Positions 36,693-46,387 of a stretch of DNA of 64,000 nucleotides are shown here, in pieces. Position numbers and translations under genes: made by a program. Under the pieces are notes generated by a model that saw only the letters and a list, made by a program, of their open reading frames with translations, did no database searches and was not told the origin of the DNA. The stretch is from positions 87,527 through 151,526 of the forward strand of contig NZ_LT965957.1 of NCBI RefSeq assembly GCF_900240995.1. The letters run 5' to 3'. Numbering within the stretch: position 1 is the stretch's first letter; every line of letters starts with the position of its first letter. The stretch is from Bacillus sp. Marseille-P3661. GTDB lineage: Bacteria > Bacillota > Bacilli > Bacillales > Bacillaceae_J.

Positions 36693-38420
36693 TTAATCCT
36701 TTTGGTTTGATATTGGTGAAAGCTTTACATCGATAACGGCTGATTGACCTGATCGAACAGCAGCCAATCCTTTTTGCAGTGCATCCAGTAACAATTTAGG
36801 ATCTGAAACTTGAATCGCACATGCACCACCGGCTGCCTCGGCAATTTTGGATAAATCAGCAGGTTGCTCGAAATTCACCCAAAAACGGTCATCACGGTTT
36901 GCAATACCATCCGGATAGATTTTTAAGGCATTTTGCTTCGTTGCGTTCCAACCTTGATTATTAAAAATGACTGTTAAAATAGGAGCATTGTATCTGCGTG
37001 CCATCCAATAAACAGTTGACGGAACACTAAATAAATAGGAACCATCACCGATTAAATTCACGACTGTTTTATCAGGCTGTGCTAGCTTAGCACCAATGGC
37101 ACCTCCGCCGCTCCAGCCTAAAGATGTACCGCCATTTACAAACAACGTTCCAGGTATTTCTCGTTCTAAATGCTGTGTTACAGTCGCCGAGTTTGTAAGC
37201 GCCTCGTTTAACACGATCGTCTCATTATCAATTGCTTCATTAAGACAAAATGCTAACCACTCTGACGTAATCACTCCATCTTCTGGACAAGTAATGCTCG
37301 TCTTCCCTTCTTGTTGCTGTTTTTTTAATTGTTCTAAAGTATTTCTTCTATCAATATGAACGGTTTTATTTAAATCAATAGTTTTTGCATAGTCATTCAT
37401 TAGCACCAATGATTGATAGGAATCCACTTCATAAAATTTTTGTGCCGGTATATTCCATAAAGGAATATCTTGTTTAATTGGATCTACATCGATTACAAAA
37501 ACTTTAGCTTGTTCATTTAACTGACTTTGACCAGGCAACCAAGGTGCGTCTGAATCAATAACCAAAATAACATCTGCTTTTGATAGTAACTTTCCTGCTT
37601 GAAAGCCTTGATGTAACGGATGTGTGCTTGGGAAATTCATGTAAGCTGCACTTGGCTCAATAACTGGTATAGTTAACTTTTCACAAAGCTGAATCAACAA
37701 TTCCACACTTTCTTCATTTCTGCCAAGATATGAAGTTATAATTAATGGATTGGTAGCTTCTGCAAGAGCATCGACAATTTCCTGAACATTCATCAATGAC
37801 AATGAGCCTTTTTCAAACGGCTGCCAATTTTTTGAATGATCTTGAGATGGTTGGACCTCTTCTGCTAATACTTCTCTCGTTCCGGTTAAATAAACAGGAC
37901 CCTTTGGCTCACTGTTTGCGAGCTGATTGGCGCGGTAGACTAGATCTTTTACATTTTTTCCAGTTCTAATATCATATTCCCATTTAACATAGGAACGTAC
38001 GATACCTCTTTGGTCATATACATTTTGCAAATAATTTATATGTGCGTTTCTACTTCCAGGAAGTTCTCCATACATAGTTGAAGGTGTTTCACCTGAAAAA
38101 ATAAAAACAGGAATTCTCGACCTCGCTACATTGTGAAGGCTGCCGCCAAGATTTTGTGTTCCAACATCCGTATGAACAAATACACCCTGCATCTCACCGC
38201 TTGCTAAAAAATAGCCTTGAGCAGCGCTTAGCGCTACATATTCGTGAGGACAAATAATGGCTTCCGGCAGTGGGTTATTATCTGCTTTCGCTCTAGCTAA
38301 AGCCTCTATAATCGATGGGTGATCACTACCCAGATTACAGAATAAATAAGATACACCTACTTCCTGGAGAGCCTGCAGCAAATCGTCGCCCGTATTATAT
38401 GTAGTTATTGGTTTATCCAA
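36693..38420 (-). CDS. Thiamine-diphosphate-dependent decarboxylase, benzoylformate/acetolactate synthase-like
   Basis: This enzyme of about 575 residues has the three-domain ThDP layout: an N-terminal pyrimidine-binding domain with the conserved Glu in ICPHEYVALSAAQGYFL, a central domain, and a C-terminal pyrophosphate domain with the GDGSYLFSVPSTVYWMA to FNNQGWN motif (GDG-x27-NN). Closest style is benzoylformate decarboxylase and related 2-oxo-acid decarboxylases. The best start is a TTG at 38420, preceded by GTGAGGGG and clear of the upstream gene; an ATG at 38462 would overlap the aldehyde dehydrogenase gene by 26 bases. Paired with that dehydrogenase it would turn an aryl 2-oxo acid into an aldehyde and then an acid. 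Exact substrate unknown. Confidence 0.85.
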   Translation of the reverse strand: MDKPITTYNTGDDLLQALQEVGVSYLFCNLGSDHPSIIEALARAKADNNPLPEAIICPHEYVALSAAQGYFLASGEMQGVFVHTDVGTQNLGGSLHNVARSRIPVFIFSGETPSTMYGELPGSRNAHINYLQNVYDQRGIVRSYVKWEYDIRTGKNVKDLVYRANQLANSEPKGPVYLTGTREVLAEEVQPSQDHSKNWQPFEKGSLSLMNVQEIVDALAEATNPLIITSYLGRNEESVELLIQLCEKLTIPVIEPSAAYMNFPSTHPLHQGFQAGKLLSKADVILVIDSDAPWLPGQSQLNEQAKVFVIDVDPIKQDIPLWNIPAQKFYEVDSYQSLVLMNDYAKTIDLNKTVHIDRRNTLEQLKKQQQEGKTSITCPEDGVITSEWLAFCLNEAIDNETIVLNEALTNSATVTQHLEREIPGTLFVNGGTSLGWSGGGAIGAKLAQPDKTVVNLIGDGSYLFSVPSTVYWMARRYNAPILTVIFNNQGWNATKQNALKIYPDGIANRDDRFWVNFEQPADLSKIAEAAGGACAIQVSDPKLLLDALQKGLAAVRSGQSAVIDVKLSPISNQKD

Positions 38421-38436
38421 TAAAATCCCCTCACTT

Positions 38437-39873
38437 CTATCTTTTGTGATAATTAATAGCATGATAGCTTGTATATTCTTCTAAAACAGCTTCAGAGTTT
38501 TCTCTACCGATGCCACTTTGTTTTACGCCACCAAACGGCATATGTTTACTACCAAGCGGAGATTGACCAACACCATTTATGAACGTCAACCCTACTTCTA
38601 ATTCTCTACTGATCTTTAGTGCCCGTTCAAAATCTTTCGACCAAACTGATGAACCAAGTCCATACTCCGTATTGTTTGCCATTTCAATCACATCTTCTTC
38701 TGTTTCATATGGAACTAACGGAATAATGGGACCAAATTGTTCTGATGTTACGAGTTCATGATCGGCCGGAAGATCTCTTACAATTATCGGATGTAGATAA
38801 TAGCCATTATTCCAATTTTCAGGCTCTACTTTTTCTCCGAGTTCAGTTACGGTAACGCCACTTTCCTTGAGCCTTTCGATCATTCCTTTTATAAATTCAT
38901 ATTGCTGTTTATTGTTTAAAGGACCAAACGTCGTCTCTTCATTTAACTGATGGCCGATTTTGAATTGTGATGTTAGAATGACCATTTTTTCATAAACTTC
39001 ATTATATAAATTTTTTGGAATATAAATTCTTTTTACCGCAAAGCAATATTGGCCTGAACGGCGAAATACACCAGATACAAGTTGGGGAACAACTTCGTCA
39101 ACATCGACATCATCTAAAAGAATCGCTGGATCATTACCCCCTAATTCAAACTGAACCGCTTTTAACGAATCAGCTGCTGCTTTCATAACATGCTTTGCAG
39201 TTGGCCCACCACCAGTAAATGAGATCTTTCTCACTAAAGGATGTGTCGTTAAAGCTGCACCCACACGACCATCCCCATGGATTACATTAATAACTCCTGG
39301 CGGAAATAATGTCGCAATTTTTTGAAGTGCTACCGAGACTCCCATCGGCGCAAAGGGAGACGGCTTAAAGACGATTGTATTTCCACAAACCAACGCTGGC
39401 GCTAACTTTTGCATCGTTAAGACCATCGGTGCATTCCATGGTACAATTGCTGCAATCACACCTAATGGCTTTCTTTCCACACTTACCCAGCTATTGCCAT
39501 CCTCAATTTGTTTAGGTTGAAAAAAGGGTTCAGCAAACCCAGCTATATTGCGAAGAGCAGCAGCTGCAATGACCATTTCACCTTTTGTTGTATTAAGCAG
39601 CATACCGTTTTCGCTTGAAACAATTTTAGCAAGGCTGTTGCTTTCTTTTTCCAACATGTCAGCAGCTTGGTTTAGAAGAGCAATTCTTTTTTCAACTGTT
39701 GATTTTTTCCATGATCTAAACGCTTTTTGTGCAGCTTGGACTGCTTGATTAACATGATCCACCGTTCCTTGAGCAACCTCGCCTACTACAACATCCAAAC
39801 GTCCCGGATCTTTTACTTCCTGATAAAGGTCAGATTTTACTTCTTTATTATCAATAAATAAGTTGACTTTCAT
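38437..39873 (-). CDS. NAD(P)-dependent aldehyde dehydrogenase
   Basis: This 478-residue enzyme has the whole ALDH fold: PWNAPMVLTMQKLAPALVCG (about residues 144-163), the KPSPFAPMG coenzyme loop, catalytic Glu in QFELGGNDP, and the nucleophile Cys in RRSGQYCFAVKRIY (about residue 277). The C-terminal MPFGGVKQSGIGRE is conserved. It oxidises an aldehyde to the acid in the cytoplasm. It is next to the ThDP decarboxylase, the likely supplier of its aldehyde, and upstream of UbiD. Benzaldehyde or a hydroxybenzaldehyde fits the neighbours best, but family sequence alone does not choose the substrate. Confidence 0.92.
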   Translation of the reverse strand: MKVNLFIDNKEVKSDLYQEVKDPGRLDVVVGEVAQGTVDHVNQAVQAAQKAFRSWKKSTVEKRIALLNQAADMLEKESNSLAKIVSSENGMLLNTTKGEMVIAAAALRNIAGFAEPFFQPKQIEDGNSWVSVERKPLGVIAAIVPWNAPMVLTMQKLAPALVCGNTIVFKPSPFAPMGVSVALQKIATLFPPGVINVIHGDGRVGAALTTHPLVRKISFTGGGPTAKHVMKAAADSLKAVQFELGGNDPAILLDDVDVDEVVPQLVSGVFRRSGQYCFAVKRIYIPKNLYNEVYEKMVILTSQFKIGHQLNEETTFGPLNNKQQYEFIKGMIERLKESGVTVTELGEKVEPENWNNGYYLHPIIVRDLPADHELVTSEQFGPIIPLVPYETEEDVIEMANNTEYGLGSSVWSKDFERALKISRELEVGLTFINGVGQSPLGSKHMPFGGVKQSGIGRENSEAVLEEYTSYHAINYHKR

Positions 39874-39903
39874 TGAATGAACACCCCAATTCTATGCTAT
39901 GAA

Positions 39904-40830
39904 TTATGCTGTTAAAGCTGTAGCTTTTGCTTTTCTATAAAACTGCCATTCACTAAAAATAAATAAGACAGTTCCTAATAGAGCGGCATTATTAACAATC
40001 CAGCTATATTCCCAAACTGAATATGGTAAGAATAAACAAAAGGCTAAAACTACAGCTACTATTCTCTTAAAAGCATTCAAGCGTTGGAATAAAAAGCCTT
40101 CAACCGCCATTGAAAGTAGATAACAAGCAATTAAAGCTGTCACGATCGTAAGAGCTGTTGACTGCCATGATGCAGCACTTTCAGAACTTAGCAGTAATTC
40201 TGGTGCATATACAAATAAAAACGGTACAATATAAGCAACTAAACCTAGCTGCATTGCTTTAAATCCAATTTTATGTGGATTTGCCTGGGCAATCGGTGCT
40301 GCTGCAAAACATGACATCGCAACAGGTGGCGTGAAATTAGATACAATCGCAAAGAAATATACAAATAAATGTGCAGCTAATGGTGTTACACCTAGTTCAA
40401 CAAGAGTCGGTGCAACTAAAACTGCAACCAAGGCATATGCAGCAACAGATGGCATTCCCATGCCTAAGATGACTGAGAAAATTGCGCTCATTATTAATAA
40501 GATTAATAAACCACTTTCTGCTAATGTTGATAAAATAAAACCAATATTAAAACCTAAGCCTGTAATACCAGTTACACCTACAACAATTCCTGCTGCTCCT
40601 AAAACCAAACCAATTTCAAGCATCATTTTGCCTGTATCAACAAATAACGCAGGTATAAGTTTAAAGAATTTTTTAAGTATTTCTTTTTGAAAGCATAAAA
40701 AGATAATGGCAACTAGTGATGCATAAAGACCTGAAGCTTGAGGTGTTGAACCTTTAATGAACAAGAAATAAATAAGTGCTGCAAATGGAGGGATAACCAT
40801 CCACCCGCTCGCGATTACCTTTTTGGTACC
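39904..40830 (-). pseudogene. TAXI-type fused TRAP permease, 5-prime truncated by deletion
   Basis: What remains is the C-terminal half of a fused 4TM-12TM TRAP permease, about 300 residues. The intact paralogue at 55777-57756 is 659 residues and aligns from about its residue 365. Shared blocks are ILGMGMPSVAAYALVAVLVA and NFTPPVA. The reading frame continues upstream of the nominal ATG at 40800 as VIASGWMVIPPF, the normal interior of such a permease, and then runs straight into the tail of the truncated TAXI receptor gene. About 360 N-terminal residues are gone. The fragment is unlikely to transport alone. Confidence 0.82.
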
Positions 40831-41585
40831 TCGTTAATTTGATCTGGTGAATAATTATCTAGGAAATGTAAAGCATGTAAGCCGACAGCATTATGTGCTT
40901 CCTGAATAACCGGTGAAGAAGGTACTAAAGCGAAAGCTGCTTCAACACGGTTATCTTGTAGTGATTCGATTCCTGCTGTAATCGTTGGCGTAGGAACTTT
41001 AGTTACATCATCCCATGTAACACCATTCGCAACTAAAGTCGCTTCCATAATTGCCTTACCGATATAAGAACCTGGAAAGTCTGATGTTACTTTTTTACCC
41101 TTTAATTCCGCAACTGTTTTAATTCCAGAATCCTGACGAACTACTGCTCCACTGGCTGAAATATAATTCCCTCTAACAACTAAGCGAAGGTCTTTTAATG
41201 GTTCTTTGAAATCATTTTCACCTCTAAATGCCCAAACAAACTCTGGACCATTTCCAACACCAATACTAACGTCGCCTTTTCCTACTAATGGTGCAAATGC
41301 ATTAACGCCAGCATGTGGTTGAACAGATGCTTGTACATCTGAGTTCGTGCTAATCACACTAACTAAACCATTACCAAGGGCATTGAACGCTGACCCTACA
41401 GGGTTTGTTGCTATGTTGATTCTATCTTGCTTAGCCTTTTTTTCTTCATTTGGTGCACCAGCTTCATTACTTGTCTGTTCCTCCGACGCCTTACTCTCTG
41501 TAGCTGCATTATCACTTGAACTACAAGCTGACACAAGTACAATTAAAAATAATACCATCAAAAAAATTGATAATCTTCTTACCAT
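40815..41585 (-). pseudogene. TAXI-family TRAP solute receptor, 3-prime truncated by deletion
   Basis: This 256-residue lipoprotein has a signal with lipobox (LIVLVSACSSS), a Glu/Ser-rich linker and the start of a TAXI domain (INIATNPVGSAFNALGNGLV; LKGKKVTSDFPGSYIGKAIM). The intact paralogue at 57788-58921 has 377 residues; here the reading ends about 115 residues early at DQINEVPKR, exactly where permease sequence begins in another frame. One deletion of roughly 1.4 kb removed the receptor tail and the permease head. The gene leads the operon that continues into ALDH, ThDP decarboxylase and UbiD, so uptake for that pathway is probably lost or supplied elsewhere. Confidence 0.82.
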
Positions 41586-41744
41586 TCATAACTCCCCTTT
41601 TAAATAAAATTTTATAGAAACAAAGATTTTCACCACTAATGGCTAAATCTATGTTTTTTCCAATAAATAATGTTTAGTAGTGTTAAAGTTTGTTGTCTTT
41701 TGAAGAGACTTATGTACTACCTTGACTTTCTCACCCCCCCATAA

Positions 41745-41758
41745 AGAATGCGCTTTCA
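41745..41758. promoter_or_regulatory. cre-like site (CcpA) upstream of the UbiD operon
   Basis: AGAATGCGCTTTCA matches 12 of 14 positions of the Bacillus catabolite-responsive element TGWAANCGNTNWCA. It lies 160 bases upstream of the TAXI gene. Weak on its own. Confidence 0.4.
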
Positions 41759-41805
41759 TTAAGTGTTAGCCAGCAGGAAAACTAGTTAATCTTATAGCTC
41801 TAGCA

Positions 41806-41832
41806 TCACCTACTCACAGAGTGAGTTGGTGA
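41806..41832. promoter_or_regulatory. Long inverted repeat between the IclR gene and the UbiD operon
   Basis: TCACC-T-ACTCAC and GTGAGT-T-GGTGA pair with one mismatch around AGA. It lies midway in the 433-base gap between the divergent genes, so it is an operator candidate for the IclR protein. It could alternatively be a leader hairpin. The rest of the gap is AT-rich with no gene. Confidence 0.5.
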
Positions 41833-42018
41833 ACTCTTTTTTGAATTTCTAAATAGACATTATCAAATTTTAATAATTAAGTCAATATTATAACTGTTTA
41901 TATTTTTCAGAAAATAAAAAATGTTCAGCTTTGGTAGTAGCTATTCTCGAAATTTGTTTGTATAATTTGTTATAAACTATCAACGATTGTTAAAATAACT
42001 TAAAAAGGAGACATGTTT

Positions 42019-42792
42019 ATGCGGGACGTTAACATCGGTTCCATTCGTTCTATTGATCGCGCTATTGATATTTTACAAGCATTTTCAATTGAAGACCCAT
42101 CGCTATCAATCGATAGAATTGTAAAGAAAACTAAAATACCAAACTCTACCGTCTATCGAATTTTATGTACTTTGGAACGTCGAGGATTGGTACAATTTGA
42201 TGAATCTTCGGCTACATATAAACCCGGGCTCAGATTAATGGAGTTTGGTGTACTTTTATCCTCAGTTCTTGATATACGAAAAGAAGCTGAAGAAATTCTT
42301 ATTGATTTACATCTGAAAACAAACCAAACCATACTCATGGCCATTAAGGAAGGAGATGAATTATTACATATTTACAAAAAAGAAAACTATCAGGGGTTAA
42401 AAGTCTCAACAACAGTTGGGCAGCGACGACCATACAACTTTGGAGCGATGGGTCCTGTTTTACTTGCTTTTCAGCCAGAGGAAGAAATAGAGCGAATCTT
42501 AAAGATTCCTATCCCACGATATACGCCTAATACAATAACAGATATTAACAAGATCCGAGAACGACTAAACCAAATAAAAAACGATAAATTTTATATCTCA
42601 TCTAATGAAACAAATTTAGGAGTTACTGGAATTGGAGCACCTGTGTTTGGAATGGGCGGAGAAATTGAAGCCACTATTGGTATTGTCGGTCCGCAAATTC
42701 AAGTAGATGATAAACTAGAAGAGTTTACTGCGCTCATTTTAGATGCAGCAAAGCAAATTTCTGCTAAAATTGGTTTCCGGGGTACTTTTTAA
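42019..42792 (+). CDS. IclR-family transcriptional regulator
   Basis: This protein of about 257 residues has an N-terminal winged helix (SIRSIDRAIDILQAFSIEDP to NSTVYRILCTLERRGLVQFD, about residues 8-62) and a C-terminal effector domain (VGQRRPYNFGAMGPVLLAF; the block TGIGAPVFGMGGEIEATIGI is typical of IclR). I chose the ATG at 42019, since AAAGGAG lies 8 bases ahead; the ATG at 42013 is only two bases from that site. It is divergent from the TAXI/ALDH/ThDP/UbiD operon and probably controls it in response to an aromatic acid or intermediate. Confidence 0.9.
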   Translation: MRDVNIGSIRSIDRAIDILQAFSIEDPSLSIDRIVKKTKIPNSTVYRILCTLERRGLVQFDESSATYKPGLRLMEFGVLLSSVLDIRKEAEEILIDLHLKTNQTILMAIKEGDELLHIYKKENYQGLKVSTTVGQRRPYNFGAMGPVLLAFQPEEEIERILKIPIPRYTPNTITDINKIRERLNQIKNDKFYISSNETNLGVTGIGAPVFGMGGEIEATIGIVGPQIQVDDKLEEFTALILDAAKQISAKIGFRGTF

Positions 42793-42937
42793 ATATAATT
42801 TGAGGTTGATAGATAACAAGTAGTTATTATTTTATCAATAGCTACTTGCTTTTTCTTTTTTAAAATAAGTTTTAAGATTGTACCAACAACTTAATTCTAA
42901 TCTATTTCATGGACGTAATAAGGAGGTCTTTTTAGAA

Positions 42938-44143
42938 ATGTCTAAAAACAAAAAAATACTGTTCGGGGTTTCGATAGCAGCATTTTTAGCACCATTTACT
43001 CAAACCATTTATACCCCAAATTTGCTAGAAATCGAGGCTTACTTTGGAGTAAATACTTTTCTCATTAACTTAACTATTTCTATATTCACTTTTATTTTAG
43101 CTACTAGCCAATTTGTGTCCGGGCCATTAGCTGATACCCGCGGACGGAAAACAGTATTAATTCCAGGACTTATTCTCTTCGCAGCTGGTTCGATTCTATG
43201 TTTAGTTACTACAAATTACTATATCTTTTTAATTGGAAGAGCTATTCAGGCAATTGGAATTAGCACAGGTTCAGTTGTTGCTGCAGCCGTTATTGGCGAT
43301 ATATACTCTCCTCAAGACCGGGGCCGTGCAATGAGTATCTACCAAACAATGGTGTTCCTAGGCCCTGTTCTAGGTCCTGTAGTTGGAAGTTTTATTTCTG
43401 GGTACTACCACTGGCAATGGTCCTTTATCGTATTAACAATAGCTGCTATACTTGTTTTAGTGTACAACCGAATGATTTTGCATGAAACATTGCCTAAAGA
43501 CAAGGTTCCTCAAAGAATTACATACCATACATTTAAGAAAATAATCTTCAATGAAGCTGCATTTTCGATTATGTTACTAGGCTTTATTCAATTTTACGGA
43601 TATTATATATATTTAGTCTTTTTACCGTCATTGCTAGATTCATTATATCAAATACCAGTCGAATCCAAGGGTTTATTTTTTCTACCCTTAACTGCGGGAC
43701 TAGTTATAGGTTCAATATCGGGTAGCAAGCTTCAACAAAGGTATACTCGTAAAAGTATACTTATTTCATCATCCTACCTTATTGGTATATTTGTGTTTGG
43801 ATTCTGGGTTTGCATGTTAGTAAAAATCTTATCTTTACCTATTCTTGTAATCTTTTTGTTGTCATATGGAATCATTTTAGGAATTAGTTTACCTGCGCAA
43901 ACAACGGTTTTGATTAATTTATTTCAAGGTGAAAAAGGCACTTCAATTGGGGTTTATAATTTTGTACGTTTTACAGGAGCCGCTGTCGGACCATTAGTAG
44001 GGGCAATATTACATAATATTGGCGGCGATCTCGTTCTTTACTTTTCTTTATTTGTCTTTCTTATAATAGCTGCTATTGTCATTCATATGAAAATGTATGA
44101 CCCTTATCAAGTAAGTGAACAAGCTGTTCAAAGTGTAAAATAA
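42938..44143 (+). CDS. Major facilitator superfamily transporter, Bcr/CflA-like
   Basis: This 401-residue protein has twelve predicted membrane helices. The MFS signature between helices 2 and 3 reads SGPLADTRGRKTVLIPG. Motif C in helix 5 reads MVFLGPVLGPVVGSFISGYY, typical of drug:proton antiporters of the Bcr/CflA type. AAGGAGG lies 11 bases before the ATG at 42938. It lies 145 bases after the IclR gene on the same strand. It may export a toxic aromatic, or may stand in as an importer now that the TAXI system is truncated. Direction and substrate are not readable from sequence. Confidence 0.88.
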   Translation: MSKNKKILFGVSIAAFLAPFTQTIYTPNLLEIEAYFGVNTFLINLTISIFTFILATSQFVSGPLADTRGRKTVLIPGLILFAAGSILCLVTTNYYIFLIGRAIQAIGISTGSVVAAAVIGDIYSPQDRGRAMSIYQTMVFLGPVLGPVVGSFISGYYHWQWSFIVLTIAAILVLVYNRMILHETLPKDKVPQRITYHTFKKIIFNEAAFSIMLLGFIQFYGYYIYLVFLPSLLDSLYQIPVESKGLFFLPLTAGLVIGSISGSKLQQRYTRKSILISSSYLIGIFVFGFWVCMLVKILSLPILVIFLLSYGIILGISLPAQTTVLINLFQGEKGTSIGVYNFVRFTGAAVGPLVGAILHNIGGDLVLYFSLFVFLIIAAIVIHMKMYDPYQVSEQAVQSVK

Positions 44144-44205
44144 AGGTAATGGTATATGAAGTTTGATATTAGCTTAAGCTTTTGCAATAACTATCTTGCA
44201 TTTTG

Positions 44206-44238
44206 GTAACGCTAGAACGCCCTAGCGTTACTTTTTTT
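44206..44238 (+). terminator. Rho-independent terminator after the MFS gene
   Basis: GTAACGCTAG and CTAGCGTTAC form a perfect ten-base stem with a short loop, followed by TTTTTTT. Bases from 44239 to 44377 hold no gene I can support. Confidence 0.85.
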
Positions 44239-44377
44239 GGATGATCTTCAATTTTCAACCTCGATGATTGCATTACCTTCTTTGACTTACGCTCCACACT
44301 ATACTCCCTACACATTCTTAATTTGAAGCCAAAAAAGCCTCCCAATGCTATTTACAAAGAGAGACTTTTAAACTCTA

Positions 44378-45595
44378 TTAAATTCTCACACTACCATGTG
44401 GATCAATAACAAACTTTTTCGATGCTCCTTGGTCGAATTCAGCATATGCTGCTGGCGCTTGATCAAGCGTGATACGTGTAGCATTTACAGCTTTCGCAAT
44501 TTGCGCACGACCGCTTAAAATCGCCTGCATTAAGTCACGATGATACTTCATAACAGGTGTTTGGCCTGTTACAAATGTATGAGCCTTAGCCCAACCTAAA
44601 CCAAGACGTACTTTTAATGTACCGATTTTTGCATCTTCATCAACTGCGCCTGGGTCTCCTGTTACATAAAGGCCAGGAATTCCAAGGCGTCCACCAGCAC
44701 GTGTAATATCCATAATCGAATTCAGTACAGTTGCAGGCGCCTCGCCAGCATTTGCGCCATGTGCGCTTGCTTCAAAACCTACGCAGTCAACGGCACAATC
44801 CACTTCAGGCACACCTAAAATTTGCTCTATTTGCTCACCTAAGTTTGAATGCTCACGCAGGTTAACTGTTTCACATCCAAAGCTCCTAGCTTGTGCCAAG
44901 CGTTCACTATTTAAATCACCAACGATTACCACAGCCGCTCCTAACAATTGTGCTGAATGTGCTGCTGCTAGGCCAACTGGACCTGCACCCGCAATATATA
45001 CAGTTGAGCCTGGCTTAACGCCCGCACTAACGGCACCATGATAGCCTGTTGGGAAAATATCAGAAAGCATCGTTAAATCCATAATTTTTTCCATCGCTTG
45101 CTCTTTATCAGGGAATTTCAATAACTGGAAGTCTGCATAAGGAACCATCACATACTCGGATTGGCCGCCAACCCATCCGCCCATATCCACATAACCATAG
45201 GCTGAACCAGGACGATCAGGATTTACGTTTTCACAAATATGTGTATTTTGTTCTTTACAACTACGGCAACGGCCACACGCAATATTAAATGGTACAGAAA
45301 CTAAGTCACCTTTTTTAATAAACTCTACATCACGGCCAACTTCAATAACTTCACCTGTAATTTCGTGTCCTAGTACTAAGCCGCTTGGTGCAGTTGTTCT
45401 TCCGCGAACCATATGTTGGTCACTGCCACATATGTTTGTTGTAACAACTTTTAAAATAACACCATGATCACATTTACGTCCAACATTTAACGGGTTTACC
45501 CCTGGACCGTCTCTTAAAATTAAATCCGGATAAGCGATATCCTCAATTGTTACTTTACCTGCACCTTGATATACAACTGCACGATTTCCTGCCAT
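44378..45595 (-). CDS. fdhA: Glutathione-independent formaldehyde dehydrogenase-like zinc alcohol dehydrogenase
   Basis: This 405-residue MDR-family dehydrogenase has the catalytic zinc Cys in TNICGSDQHMVRG, GHEITGEVIEVG, four structural-zinc cysteines in ACGRCRSCKEQNTHIC, and the nucleotide motif YIAGAGPVGLAAAHSAQLLG. The long insertion and the C-terminal region (LGLGWAKAHTFVTGQTPV) are typical of the Pseudomonas-type FdhA with tightly bound NAD, which oxidises or dismutates formaldehyde without glutathione. GGAG precedes the ATG. It lies downstream of the grd operon on the same strand but behind a terminator. Its presence hints that methyl groups are released as formaldehyde from a substrate nearby; that link is inference. 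Confidence 0.85.
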   Translation of the reverse strand: MAGNRAVVYQGAGKVTIEDIAYPDLILRDGPGVNPLNVGRKCDHGVILKVVTTNICGSDQHMVRGRTTAPSGLVLGHEITGEVIEVGRDVEFIKKGDLVSVPFNIACGRCRSCKEQNTHICENVNPDRPGSAYGYVDMGGWVGGQSEYVMVPYADFQLLKFPDKEQAMEKIMDLTMLSDIFPTGYHGAVSAGVKPGSTVYIAGAGPVGLAAAHSAQLLGAAVVIVGDLNSERLAQARSFGCETVNLREHSNLGEQIEQILGVPEVDCAVDCVGFEASAHGANAGEAPATVLNSIMDITRAGGRLGIPGLYVTGDPGAVDEDAKIGTLKVRLGLGWAKAHTFVTGQTPVMKYHRDLMQAILSGRAQIAKAVNATRITLDQAPAAYAEFDQGASKKFVIDPHGSVRI

Positions 45596-45825
45596 ATTGT
45601 CACTCTCCTTTTTTGATCAAGCAAACTTAAGCGTTTACAAGTTTAATAGCAATAACAACAATACAACTGTTGTTTAACTATTCTTTACTTTGTAAATTAT
45701 CAGTATAATGATAGCAGATTGGAAATTTTGTACAAGCCGATAATTGCGCTATAGTAAACAGCTTGTACATTTTTTTAGATTTTTTTCAAATATTTCACCA
45801 CGGATACACCGTCAACATTCCAATA

Positions 45826-45852
45826 AAAAGTCCTTCGATTATGAAGGACTTT
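45826..45852 (-). terminator. Terminator of the grd operon
   Basis: AAAAAGTCCTTC and GAAGGACTTT form a strong stem with a six-base loop, 18 bases after the grdA stop, with T-richness on the minus strand. The remaining gap to 45595 is the fdhA promoter region. Confidence 0.85.
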
Positions 45853-45869
45853 CTATTGATCAACAGCAA

Positions 45870-46337
45870 TTATGAGTTAATATACTTTTCTCTTGCCTCA
45901 CTCATAATCTTGCAAATACCATCTTTATCCAAAGATAATTCCATTAATCCTACTTGCTCTTGGTATACATCCTCTGGAATAGCAGCCTTAATCTGATCTT
46001 CTAATATGTGATATACACCCAAATTTAATGCTACTCCTGCTAATGGACCTGCATACGTAGGGTCACCTGCTGTTACAGTTTCAGCATAAATATCTGCACT
46101 ATCCTCGTCTGGAGAACCTAGGATTACGATTACATTTTCATTGCCATACTTTTCAGCTGCAATTTTTAATTGTTCTTGGACCACCTGGTCCATTGCGCCA
46201 GCGGCAGTTCAGACAAAGCACTCTGTTGCTGTATAAACAATTTCCGCTTCTGCTGCTTTTACACATTCTGCAATTGCTTCTGCTGGTACGCCATCTCTTT
46301 CACCTAATACAAATACTTTTTTACCTTTCAATTCCAT
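45870..46337 (-). CDS. grdA: Selenoprotein GrdA (glycine/sarcosine/betaine reductase protein A), in-frame UGA as selenocysteine
   Basis: Read through one in-frame TGA (46209-46211), the gene encodes 155 residues, the normal GrdA length. The codon is residue 43 in the motif TECFVUTAAGAMD, the conserved CxxU site. Protein A is the small carrier that accepts the carboxymethyl-selenoether from component B and passes the acyl group to component C. The sequence before the TGA ([20 protein letters not shown]) and after it ([38 protein letters not shown]) is uninterrupted GrdA, so this is recoding, not decay. AAAGGATG precedes the ATG at 46337. It is the last gene of the grdE-grdB-trxB-grdC-trxA-grdA operon and the only GrdA here, so it may serve both B-type components. 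Confidence 0.95.
46178..46191 (-). promoter_or_regulatory. Candidate bacterial SECIS hairpin in grdA
   Basis: On the transcript GGACC-AGGT-GGTCC forms a perfect five-pair stem with loop AGGU, starting 17 bases after the UGA. A short stem with GU in the apical loop at this distance is what SelB recognises in bacterial selenoprotein mRNAs. Confidence 0.6.
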
Positions 46338-46387
46338 TACAAATCATCCTTTCAAACTATTATTTATTTTCTATATAAATATTATTT

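Noticed and set aside
40815-41585. Programmed frameshift joining the TAXI receptor to the permease
   Set aside because: Too much of both proteins is missing (about 115 and 360 residues) for a frameshift to give a working product.
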